Origin: a bacterium
GTDB lineage: Bacteria; Thermosulfidibacterota; Thermosulfidibacteria; Thermosulfidibacterales; JALWSI01
Direction: 5' to 3'
DNA length: 9,967 nt
Assembly (NCBI GenBank): GCA_027080315.1
Contig: JALWSI010000250.1
Coordinates: 1 to 9,967 of the forward strand
The translations under genes were made by a program, and so were the position numbers. The notes beneath the pieces were generated by a model. That model was given only the letters and a program-made list of their open reading frames with translations, ran no database searches and was not told where the DNA came from. This document shows, one piece after another, positions 1 through 7,203 of this stretch. Within the stretch, counting starts at the first letter, position 1, and each line of letters opens with the position of its first letter.

Positions 1-76
1 GGGAAGGTACGAGGCTCACCAGCGCCAGTGAAGCTATCCTATATCTAAGACACTCAGAGAACAGGATTCAGCTTTA
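1..76. other. Short edge stretch beyond the secA stop, no gene recognised
   Basis: This is the stretch downstream of the secA stop codon up to the window edge. On the plus strand, frame 1 is open from the edge to a TAA at 46-48 and would encode a 15-residue tail (GKVRGSPAPVKLSYI). That could be the end of a convergent gene or chance. On the minus strand a GTG near 21-23 opens a frame running off the edge. No hairpin followed by a T-run is visible after secA, so no intrinsic terminator can be called here. Too little sequence is available to choose between these readings. Confidence 0.4.
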
Positions 77-2776
77 TCAGGCCACCCTTCCGCAGCAGTG
101 CTTGTACTTCTTTCCGCTTCCACAGGGACAAGGCTCGTTTCTGCCGATCTTTCTGCCCTCCCGGCGGTAGGTCTGCCCTGTGGGAAGATCACCCCGGTGC
201 TCCCGATACTTCCTGCGCTCTCGTCGTGACATGGCTCTCTGCTCTTGCTCTTCTTCAGAAACGATCTGCACCTTGTAGAGGGTGGAGAGCACCTGCTCTC
301 TAAGCCGTCTTAGCATATCAATAAAGAGCTCGTAGCTCTCTTTTTTGTACTCGCTTAATGGATCCTTCTGACCGTATCCCCTAAGGCCTATCCCCTCGCG
401 GAGATGATCCATGGCCAGAAGGTGCTCCCTCCACATGCCATCAAGGGTGTAGAGCATAACCATACGCTCTAATCCCCTCATGCCCTCAGGGGTACCCTCC
501 TCTTCCTTCTTCTCGTACTCGGCCTTTAACAGCTCAAAAAGATACTCTTTGAGTTCCAAAGGCGAGGGGCGCTCTTTTAGGTCATCAATCTCCAATTTTA
601 TTGAGAAGAGCCTCTCTATCTCCTTTATTAAAGCATTGTAGCTCTCCTCTTCTATCTCCCCTTTCTCAGGAATGGTCTCTGACACCACCTCTTCCACGGT
701 CTCAGAGAGCATCTCCATTATCTCTTCTCTCAGATCCTTACCCCCAAGAATGGCCCTGCGCTGGCTGTAGATGGCCTCCCTCTGCTTGTTGAGCACGTCG
801 TCGTACTCTAAAAGGTGCTTTCTTATCTCAAAGTTATGGGCCTCCACCTTGCGCTGGGCGTTCTCAATGGCCTTTGAGATCATGGGATGCTCTATGGGCT
901 CACCCTCCTCCATGCCCAGCTTCTCCATGATTTTAGAGATGCGCTCTGAGCCGAAGATTCTTAGAAGGTCGTCCTCTAAGGAGAGAAAGAACCTTGAAGA
1001 TCCAGGATCTCCCTGACGTCCCGCCCTTCCCCTAAGCTGGTTATCAACCCTGCGGGCCTCGTGGCGTTCAGTGCCTATGATGTGAAGCCCTCCAGCCTCA
1101 ATGACCTTCTGGCGTTCCTCCTCTGTGATCTCCTTAGCCTTGGTTAGAGCCTCTTCCCACTCTTCTTCAGGGATCTCTCCTTCGGTGGCGTACTTTTTGA
1201 GCAAACTGGCCTTGGCAAGGGCCTCAGGGTTGCCTCCCAACAAGATGTCGGTTCCACGGCCAGCCATGTTGGTGGCTATGGTGACCGCTCCGAACCTCCC
1301 CGCCTGAGCAATGATCTCTGCCTCTTTCTCGTGGTGCTTTGCATTGAGAACATGGTGCCTGATTCTCCGCTTCTTCAGCATGGCAGAGAGCTTCTCTGAG
1401 TTCTCAATAGAGGTGGTTCCAACGAGAATGGGCTGGCCTTTCTTATGAAGCTCCACAATCTCGTCAACCACGGCCTTAAACTTCTCTCTCTGGGTGCGGT
1501 ACACCACATCGGGATGGTCTATCCTTATCATGGGTTTATGGGTAGGAATCTCAATAACATCAAGATTGTAGATCTCCATGAACTCTCCGGCTTCCGTGGC
1601 AGCGGTTCCCGTCATCCCAGCCAGTTTGTCGTACATCCTGAAGTAGTTCTGGAAGGTTATGGTGGCCAAGGTCTGGTTTTCGCTCTCTATCTTCACCCTC
1701 TCTTTTGCCTCAATGGCCTGATGCAGACCGTCGCTCCAGCGCCGTCCAGGCATGAGACGGCCGGTAAACTCGTCAACAATCACAATCTTGCCGTCTTGAA
1801 CAACGTAGTCCACATCGCGTTTGAAGAGGGTGTGGGCCTTCAAGGCCTGCTCAACGTGGTGAAGCATGCGGATGTTTGAAGGATCGTACAGGTTCTCAAC
1901 CCCTAAAAGCTCTTCAACCTTTGCCATACCCTCTTCTGTGAGCATGGCGCTGTGGGCCTCTTCGTCTATCTCGTAGTCTATGTCCTTCTTCAGCTTTGAG
2001 ACCACCGCATCAGCCTTGTAGTACAACCCTGGATCCTCTTCCGCGGGACCAGAGATGATGAGGGGGGTACGGGCCTCATCAATCAATATGGAGTCAACCT
2101 CATCAACTATGGCGTAATGAAGCTCTCTTTGAACACAGTCCTCTATCTCCCAGGCCATATTGTCTCTGAGATAGTCAAAACCAAACTCGTTGTTCTGGCC
2201 GTAGGTGATGTCTGCGGCGTAGGCCTCCCGTCTTTCGCACGGCACAAGCTTGGCCACAAAGCGATTGGGATTGTCCCACTGGACCAAGAAGGAGGCATCG
2301 TGCTGAATCACCCCAACAGACAACCCCAGAAAGAGATAGATAGGCCCAATCCACAGGGCATCCCTTCGGGCCAGATAGTCGTTAACCGTAACAAGATGAG
2401 CCCCCTTGCCGCTCAGGGCATTGAGGTAGAGGGGCATAGAGGCCACAAGGGTCTTTCCCTCTCCCGTCTTCATCTCGGCAATCTTTCCCTGATGAAGCAC
2501 TATGCCTCCCATAACCTGAACATCGTAAGGCTTCAGGCCAATGGTTCTCCAGGCCACCTCTTTAACCAGAGCAAAGGCCTCAAAGAGAAGGTCGTCTTCA
2601 GACTCGCCATCCAGAATCCTCTTTTTCAGCTCTTCGCCCTTATCTTGAAGCTGCTGATTAGAGAGAGAACTCATCTCTGAATCAAGCTCTTTAACCTTGT
2701 TAACAAGAGGCCACAGTTTTTTGATCTCTCTATCGTTTCTTGTGCCTATGACCTTTTCAATGAGCTTCATGAACAT
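77..2776 (-). CDS. secA: Protein translocase subunit SecA (ATPase motor of the Sec pathway)
   Basis: SecA is the ATPase that drives unfolded preproteins through the SecYEG channel. It cycles between cytosol and inner membrane. The 899-residue protein is complete and of normal family length. Visible in order: Walker A KTGEGKT at residues 103-109 and [13 protein letters not shown] near 195-207; [16 protein letters not shown] (225-240) with the DEVD Walker B box; the preprotein cross-linking domain; GMTGTAATE near 387-395; the helicase motif [12 protein letters not shown] (583-594); helical scaffold and wing domains to about 835; a basic linker; and the zinc-binding SEC-C tail [13 protein letters not shown] (883-895), which also contacts SecB or phospholipid. 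Between HDASF and REAYAAD (about 160-185) lies an insert absent from the short Escherichia coli type. The start at 2776 is backed by GGAGG nine bases upstream; a second ATG two codons in is less well spaced. It is transcribed divergently from the prepilin peptidase. No second secA is seen, so this is presumably the housekeeping copy. Confidence 0.98.
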   Translation of the reverse strand: MFMKLIEKVIGTRNDREIKKLWPLVNKVKELDSEMSSLSNQQLQDKGEELKKRILDGESEDDLLFEAFALVKEVAWRTIGLKPYDVQVMGGIVLHQGKIAEMKTGEGKTLVASMPLYLNALSGKGAHLVTVNDYLARRDALWIGPIYLFLGLSVGVIQHDASFLVQWDNPNRFVAKLVPCERREAYAADITYGQNNEFGFDYLRDNMAWEIEDCVQRELHYAIVDEVDSILIDEARTPLIISGPAEEDPGLYYKADAVVSKLKKDIDYEIDEEAHSAMLTEEGMAKVEELLGVENLYDPSNIRMLHHVEQALKAHTLFKRDVDYVVQDGKIVIVDEFTGRLMPGRRWSDGLHQAIEAKERVKIESENQTLATITFQNYFRMYDKLAGMTGTAATEAGEFMEIYNLDVIEIPTHKPMIRIDHPDVVYRTQREKFKAVVDEIVELHKKGQPILVGTTSIENSEKLSAMLKKRRIRHHVLNAKHHEKEAEIIAQAGRFGAVTIATNMAGRGTDILLGGNPEALAKASLLKKYATEGEIPEEEWEEALTKAKEITEEERQKVIEAGGLHIIGTERHEARRVDNQLRGRAGRQGDPGSSRFFLSLEDDLLRIFGSERISKIMEKLGMEEGEPIEHPMISKAIENAQRKVEAHNFEIRKHLLEYDDVLNKQREAIYSQRRAILGGKDLREEIMEMLSETVEEVVSETIPEKGEIEEESYNALIKEIERLFSIKLEIDDLKERPSPLELKEYLFELLKAEYEKKEEEGTPEGMRGLERMVMLYTLDGMWREHLLAMDHLREGIGLRGYGQKDPLSEYKKESYELFIDMLRRLREQVLSTLYKVQIVSEEEQEQRAMSRRERRKYREHRGDLPTGQTYRREGRKIGRNEPCPCGSGKKYKHCCGRVA

Positions 2777-2785
2777 AGGTGCTTT

Positions 2786-2791
2786 CCTCCC
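2786..2791 (-). promoter_or_regulatory. secA ribosome binding site
   Basis: The minus strand reads GGGAGG here, with nine bases between GGAGG and the ATG at 2776-2774. A second in-frame ATG at 2770-2768 would leave fifteen bases, so this site supports the upstream ATG as the start. Confidence 0.75.
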
Positions 2792-2806
2792 TTCTTGTGA
2801 ATCCCT

Positions 2807-2835
2807 AATATACCCCTACAGGTTAATAATGGAAT
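2807..2835 (-). promoter_or_regulatory. Possible secA promoter (weak)
   Basis: The minus strand has TATATT at 2812-2807, a 4-5 of 6 match to a -10 box, about 30 bases upstream of the secA start. The region 16-18 bases further upstream (around 2829-2836) has no good -35 hexamer. Transcription starting near 2800 would give a short leader that includes the GGGAGG site. This is a consensus match judged by eye in a short AT-rich gap, so it is tentative. Confidence 0.3.
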
Positions 2836-2887
2836 AGGAAGACCCCTTTTGCCTTGCCCATAGAATTGCAAGGGGATATTTAATTCC
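2831..2887. repeat. Nested inverted repeat between secA and the prepilin peptidase gene
   Basis: Three sets of complementary arms lie inside one another: GGAAT (2831-2835) with ATTCC (2883-2887); CCCCTT (2843-2848) with AAGGGG (2870-2875); and CCTTGC (2852-2857) with GCAAGG (2868-2873). The last two share right-arm bases, so they are alternatives rather than one helix. The element sits centrally between two divergent genes and could be an operator, a leader hairpin for the plus-strand transcript, or chance. No T-run follows, so it is not a typical terminator. Confidence 0.4.
2854..2884 (+). promoter_or_regulatory. Possible promoter for the prepilin peptidase operon (weak)
   Basis: TTGCCC (2854-2859) and TTTAAT (2879-2884) are separated by 19 bases. 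TTTAAT differs from the -10 consensus at one base, but the spacing is long and the -35 is poor. No sigma-54 type GG/GC pair was recognised in the gap. A promoter must lie in or near this gap if the three-gene run is an independent transcript, but the exact site is uncertain. Confidence 0.2.
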
Positions 2888-2910
2888 AAAGGTATTTTGA
2901 AGGTAAATTA

Positions 2911-2917
2911 AGGAGGT
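2911..2917 (+). promoter_or_regulatory. Strong Shine-Dalgarno sequence with no ordinary start codon after it
   Basis: AGGAGGT is close to a perfect ribosome binding site. In the prepilin peptidase frame it is followed by ATC at 2921 and TTA at 2924, with no ATG, GTG or TTG at normal spacing. The first TTG in frame is at 2945, 27 bases on. That TTG has its own weaker site, AGAAGG at 2932-2937, seven bases upstream. An in-frame TAA at 2909-2911 rules out any earlier start. Confidence 0.6.
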
Positions 2918-2944
2918 GGCATCTTAAAGGTAGAAGGCTACATC

Positions 2945-3685
2945 TTGGCAGTATTGGTGGGAGCCGTCTTAGGTAGCTTTTTGAACGTCTGTATATACCG
3001 GCTGCCCCGGGGATTATCCATAGTGTATCCAGCCTCCCGGTGTCCCCATTGCCACACCCCCATAAAGTGGTGGCAAAACATACCCATTCTATCCTTCTTT
3101 CTGCTCAAAGGACGATGCTCGTGGTGCCAAACCCCCATATCCTTCAGGTATCCACTGGTGGAGGCCATATCTGCTGCAGTAACCCTTATGGTGGTGGTTC
3201 AAGGTGGTTCTATCCTCCACATGATATGGGCAGAGGGGTTTCTTTTGAGCCTTATTGTGGCCTTCTTCGTTGACATAGACTTTCAAATCATACCCGACAG
3301 TATCTCTCTGGGTGGCATCGTATGGGGTATCCTTGGCTCCTTTGCAGGAGCATCCCTTATCCCATCTGCCCAGATGGGACTGGGGATATTAGTGTGCGGG
3401 GGTATATTCCTCGCCATAGCACTGCTGGTGCCCCACGGAATGGGAGGGGGAGACGTGAAACTTGCCGCTATGTTTGGAGCAAACCTGGGATTGACAAAAG
3501 GGCTTTTGGCCATGTTCTTAGGCATATGCTATGGGTCGGTAATAGGGGTTCTCCTGCTCGCATTTAAGATAAAAGGCAGAAAGGATCGCATACCTTTTGG
3601 ACCCTTTCTTGTGCTGGGAGCCTACACAACCTATCTATGGGGTGGAGAGATTATAAGATGGTATCTGGGACTTACAGGGTTCTGA
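2945..3685 (+). CDS. pilD: Prepilin peptidase / N-methyltransferase (PilD/GspO family)
   Basis: This polytopic inner-membrane aspartic protease cleaves the short leader of type IV pilins and type II secretion pseudopilins; full-length members also N-methylate the new N-terminus. In the 246-residue form shown, the N-terminal methylase-type domain has GSFLNVCIYRLPRG at 10-23 and two cysteine pairs, CPHC (33-36) and CSWC (58-61), that would bind zinc. The peptidase part has the VDID-QIIPD motif with the first catalytic Asp at 110 and GMGGGDVK with the second at 170, followed by hydrophobic segments to the C-terminus. Both catalytic Asp are present and the length is normal. The start is uncertain: TTG at 2945 is the first conventional codon, but the better ribosome binding site at 2911 would favour ATC at 2921, adding eight residues. 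No pilus or secretion structural genes lie beside it, so it probably serves substrates encoded elsewhere. Its 3' end overlaps the TPR gene. Confidence 0.93.
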   Translation: MAVLVGAVLGSFLNVCIYRLPRGLSIVYPASRCPHCHTPIKWWQNIPILSFFLLKGRCSWCQTPISFRYPLVEAISAAVTLMVVVQGGSILHMIWAEGFLLSLIVAFFVDIDFQIIPDSISLGGIVWGILGSFAGASLIPSAQMGLGILVCGGIFLAIALLVPHGMGGGDVKLAAMFGANLGLTKGLLAMFLGICYGSVIGVLLLAFKIKGRKDRIPFGPFLVLGAYTTYLWGGEIIRWYLGLTGF

Positions 3686-6087
3686 AGGCTATAGCAGCAC
3701 TCTTTTTGATCTTGGTGCTCAGCCATCGGGCAATGGGAGGAAAGATCTCCTCTCCTCTTGTTCTTGAGACCAGCGATAACGCAACAAAGATAGTCTTAAG
3801 AACGCCTAAAAAGGTCTCTTTCACTCTCACCTTTCCCTCGGATCAGGAATGCGGGGTCTCTCTACGGGGGCTTTCAATATCAGCTCCTCTCAAGGTACCC
3901 ACCCCTGAAAGCAAGCTGGTTAAGCAGGTTAGCGTTAAAAACTCAGAAGAGGGAATCACCATAAGCTTAGAGCTACGGTCCCCATGGCTCAGGGTGGTTC
4001 CCCACTGGTTGAGCAACCCAACGAGAATAGAGCTAACAGTAGAGAGACTGCCACCCAAGGAAGAGTTCTGGCTAAAAACGGTTAATGCCTACAAAAGAAA
4101 GGACTATCAACAGGTTGTTGATCTCCTCTACTCCACATCCCTAAGCAATCTCTCAATAGAGAAGCAAAAAACAGCTATGGTTATGCTCACCGAAGCCTTG
4201 TACCACACAGGCCGTTACAAAGAGGCCAACAAGGTGGCAACCAGGTTTCTGGAGAGAGTTAGGAGAGACTTTAGAAGAGAGAAGGTGTGGGAACTAAAGA
4301 TAAGATCTGATCAAAAAGCGGGGCTAGACCAGCTATTGTTGGCAGATGTGAACTCCTTGGCAAAAGAGTACCCCCAATCTCCATTTCTACCCTTCGCAGA
4401 GGTTATGAAGGCCAGGGCCCTGCTCTTAAGTCTCAATAGAGAGAAAAGCGCTATAATCCTCCTTAAAGAGCTCATAGCCAAACTCCCAGAGGGACACCCT
4501 GCATCTTATGAGGCAAAAGCACTTTTGGGGCTGGCATACTACCTGAAGAAGAACTACCTGGCAGCCTACATTCTGCTAAAGCAGGTTCAAGACCAGAGGA
4601 AAGAGGTGGTGAACAACAATCCCGAATACCTGTTTGCCCTGGGCAGAAGTGCTTTTATGTTAAAAAAATACGATGAGGCTAAAAAAGACCTATCAAGGGT
4701 CTTCAACGTGTTTCCCTCTTCTCCAGAGGCCTCTAAGGCACTGGCATTAACGGGAGACATACTTCTAACCGAGAAGAAATTTGACATAGCACAATGGATA
4801 TATGACACCTGCAACAGGCTATACCCCGACACAAAGGCAGGAGCCATCTCCAAGCTGAGGCTCGCCTACATAGCCTATGTGAAGGGAGACCTGAAAAAGG
4901 CCTTAAGCCTCTTTGGAGACGCCTCCTTTTTGTATCCCCAATATCCCAAGATCACAGAGTTTGCCGCCTTGAGGAAAGCTGAGTTGCTTCTTGAGCTTAA
5001 GCGCTACAACGACGCCATTTTGGCGGTACAAGACTTTATAAGCCGATTCCCCTCATCCCCTTATGGAAACCGTATATCTCTGGTGATGCAAAAGGCAAAA
5101 CTGGCCTTGGCAGATAGGGAATTTGAAAGGGGAAGATACCTTGATGCATTGCTGGCCTACAACGACTTCATAACCAGCTTCCCAAACAGCCCTTTTCTAA
5201 AAAAGGCCAAAAAGAGGCTCGGCAACTCTCTTATGGAATCCATCAAGTACCTACACAAAAAGAATGATTGTATTAACCTGCTCACCTACTGGATACAATT
5301 TGGAAAGTACATGCCAAAGCTGGGGCAAAAGGGAATTCCCTATTACTATGTTGGCCAATGCTATCAGAACAAAGGAGAGTTAGACCCTGCTATAAAGATA
5401 TTTGAGTATATCAGGTCCCACTCTGCAAAGTTTCCCATGATGGAGGAGCTGAGAGAGAAGCTGGCTTATGCCTACGACGCAAAGGAGTTATTCAAAAAAG
5501 CTGCCGGTCTCATGTGGAAGAACACCAAGGCCAAAGAGCCCTTCAGAAAGCTGGCATTCTTATGGCTTTTGGACTACTCCTTTGTTTTGGGGCAAAAGAA
5601 CACCCATAGAGAGCTAGCCCAGAGCTTTGCAAAGCTATATCCGAGAGATTCGCGCATCATCTACGATATCTACCGCCAAGGGCTGCTCTCCTTAGAAAAG
5701 GGAAGAAGAGACGAGGCCATGGGTTGGTTCAGAGCCGTTGTTGAGCAGTACAGAAAGCTGCCCCATCTAATCCTTGAGGAGGAGAGCGCCATAGAGAACA
5801 GTTGGTTGATGCTTGGGAAAGAGAACTGGATGAATAAAAGGGATAAAGAGGCGTTACAGCTCTTCACCACAGTGGCAAGCCTGTGGCCCAACCATAAGAG
5901 CACCGCCGAGGCCCTGTTTCTTGCAGGATCATCTGCAAAAAGGCTCAAGAAAGAGACCTTGGCCCGTATCTTGTGGGATAAATGCAAAAGAGAGTTTCCC
6001 GACTCATACTGGAGCAAAGAGATAGAGATAAGGGAGTATCTCTCATTGTGGAAGGCTCAGTGGAAGAAAGAGATTCCATCCAAATGA
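3658..6087 (+). CDS. Secreted TPR-repeat protein with an N-terminal AMIN-like domain
   Basis: Function unknown. The 809-residue product begins with a signal peptide (basic residues 7-10, hydrophobic core about 11-23, probable cleavage near AMGG at 25-28). No lipobox cysteine is present, so it is predicted to be periplasmic or envelope-exposed. Residues about 30-132 form a beta-rich segment ending in NPTRIELTV, reminiscent of AMIN domains that target peptidoglycan or secretin complexes; this is a tentative match. From about 140 onward it is helical with tandem TPRs, clearest at about 320-520, where each hairpin ends in an FPSSP- or YPD-type turn as in BamD and YbgF/CpoB. The start at 3658 is preferred over the ATG at 3637 because GGAGAG (3643-3648) lies nine bases upstream; this leaves a 28 bp overlap with the prepilin peptidase. 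Its stop overlaps the kinase start as ATGA. It probably scaffolds an envelope complex, but which one cannot be read from the sequence. Confidence 0.85.
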   Translation: MVSGTYRVLKAIAALFLILVLSHRAMGGKISSPLVLETSDNATKIVLRTPKKVSFTLTFPSDQECGVSLRGLSISAPLKVPTPESKLVKQVSVKNSEEGITISLELRSPWLRVVPHWLSNPTRIELTVERLPPKEEFWLKTVNAYKRKDYQQVVDLLYSTSLSNLSIEKQKTAMVMLTEALYHTGRYKEANKVATRFLERVRRDFRREKVWELKIRSDQKAGLDQLLLADVNSLAKEYPQSPFLPFAEVMKARALLLSLNREKSAIILLKELIAKLPEGHPASYEAKALLGLAYYLKKNYLAAYILLKQVQDQRKEVVNNNPEYLFALGRSAFMLKKYDEAKKDLSRVFNVFPSSPEASKALALTGDILLTEKKFDIAQWIYDTCNRLYPDTKAGAISKLRLAYIAYVKGDLKKALSLFGDASFLYPQYPKITEFAALRKAELLLELKRYNDAILAVQDFISRFPSSPYGNRISLVMQKAKLALADREFERGRYLDALLAYNDFITSFPNSPFLKKAKKRLGNSLMESIKYLHKKNDCINLLTYWIQFGKYMPKLGQKGIPYYYVGQCYQNKGELDPAIKIFEYIRSHSAKFPMMEELREKLAYAYDAKELFKKAAGLMWKNTKAKEPFRKLAFLWLLDYSFVLGQKNTHRELAQSFAKLYPRDSRIIYDIYRQGLLSLEKGRRDEAMGWFRAVVEQYRKLPHLILEEESAIENSWLMLGKENWMNKRDKEALQLFTTVASLWPNHKSTAEALFLAGSSAKRLKKETLARILWDKCKREFPDSYWSKEIEIREYLSLWKAQWKKEIPSK

Positions 6088-7202
6088 GCAAAGCTGAAGA
6101 GCTTGCCCTTTTACAAGAGGCCTTCAACAGGTTCACGGCAGCCACAGAGTCTCTTCAACAGGCATATGGAAGGCTTGAGAAAGAGGCTCAGGAGCTCAAA
6201 GAGGAGCTCGCCGCTCAAAAAGAGTACTTAGAGCTCATCCTGGAGAGCATCTCAGAGGGGGTGGTGGCCCTTGATACAGAGGGCAGAATAGAACACCTGA
6301 ACCAGGCGGCCTGTGACATGCTTGACTCGTCTTCAGAAGAGGCCAAGGGCAAGGTGCTGTGGGATCTCCTTGGTGTTGAAGGGCTTCAAGAGGAGGATGG
6401 ACCTCAAGAGGAGATTGAGTGTCATGATAGAATCCTCGTTATGAACGCTTCTCCCCTGATAAGGGAAGGGGAAGAGGTTGGGTTGGTGGTGGTGTTAAGG
6501 GACATAACCCGTCAGAAGGAACTGGAAGAGGCTGCAGCCCGCCAGCAGCGCATGGCGGTGATGGGAGAGATGGCCACCAGCATAGCCCACGAGATAAGAA
6601 ACCCGCTGGGAAGCATAGAACTCTTTGCAGGGTTACTAAAAAGGGGACTTAAAGGTTCACCTGAAGAACGGTGGGTAGATAGCATTCTCTCTGTTACGAG
6701 CCACATGGAGAGCGTGATCTCAAACCTCCTCCTCTTCGCGAGGCCTTTCCACCCCAACAAAAGGATACATAGCGTTGAAGAACTGGTGGAGGAGAGTATT
6801 CTTATGACTCTCCATGCCATACAGGAGAATGGCGTTACAGTTAAAAGGGAGCCTGGAGAGAGATGCTCTGTGCTTGTAGATCCAGAGCTTATGAAACAGG
6901 CCTTGACGAACCTGATTCTGAACGCTGTACAGGCCATGGACGAAGGGGGAGTGCTCACCTTAGGCTGGAGATGCACAGAAGGAAAGGTTGCTATCAAGGT
7001 TGAAGACAATGGATCTGGCATCTCCCCTGATATCTTAAAGAAGATGTTTGAGCCTTTCTACAGCACTAAACGTGGTGGGACAGGTCTTGGCCTTGCCATA
7101 GTGAAAAGGATAGTTGACGACCACAAGGGAGAAATAATACCCAGAAGCGTTGAAGGTCAAGGAACAACCTTCACCATCCTTCTGCCAAGGGTGGAGGATT
7201 GA
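6084..7202 (+). CDS. Cytosolic PAS-domain sensor histidine kinase (NtrB/AtoS/FleS type)
   Basis: This two-component kinase would autophosphorylate on His and pass the phosphate to a response regulator, in this family commonly a sigma-54 activator. The 372-residue protein has no membrane segment. It starts with a Glu/Gln-rich coiled coil (about 20-48), then a PAS domain (about 49-143, ending VVLRDITRQKELE), the dimerisation/phosphoacceptor H-box SIAHEIRNPLGS with His169, and the HATPase domain: N-box NLILNAVQAM (Asn276, Asn280), G1 DNGSG (308-312), F-box FEPFYSTK (322-329) and G2 GGTGLGLA (331-338). All catalytic motifs are intact. The ATG at 6084 overlaps the TPR stop (ATGA), implying translational coupling; a longer in-frame start at 5982 lies inside the TPR gene and adds a tail unlike the family. 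No response regulator follows, because a convergent gene ends 1 bp away. A signal sensed in the cytoplasm is likely; the ligand is unknown. Confidence 0.93.
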   Translation: MSKAEELALLQEAFNRFTAATESLQQAYGRLEKEAQELKEELAAQKEYLELILESISEGVVALDTEGRIEHLNQAACDMLDSSSEEAKGKVLWDLLGVEGLQEEDGPQEEIECHDRILVMNASPLIREGEEVGLVVVLRDITRQKELEEAAARQQRMAVMGEMATSIAHEIRNPLGSIELFAGLLKRGLKGSPEERWVDSILSVTSHMESVISNLLLFARPFHPNKRIHSVEELVEESILMTLHAIQENGVTVKREPGERCSVLVDPELMKQALTNLILNAVQAMDEGGVLTLGWRCTEGKVAIKVEDNGSGISPDILKKMFEPFYSTKRGGTGLGLAIVKRIVDDHKGEIIPRSVEGQGTTFTILLPRVED

Positions 7203-7203
7203 T

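Noticed and set aside
1445-1879. 144-codon open frame on the plus strand within secA
   Set aside because: It is antisense to conserved SecA sequence and has no family resemblance.
2117-2680. 187-codon open frame on the plus strand
   Set aside because: It lies antisense inside secA, whose motifs are unmistakable in the other strand. The translation has no recognisable domain and looks like a codon-bias shadow.
3637-3660. ATG at 3637 as the TPR protein start
   Set aside because: It has no ribosome binding site and adds a hydrophilic tail before the signal peptide. The ATG at 3658 has GGAGAG nine bases upstream.
5982-6083. Upstream ATG at 5982 as the kinase start
   Set aside because: It would place 34 non-family residues inside the TPR gene; the ATGA overlap at 6084 is the usual coupled start.
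6512-7021. 169-codon open frame on the minus strand
   Set aside because: It is antisense to the kinase H-box and ATPase motifs; the Ser-rich translation is typical of a shadow frame.
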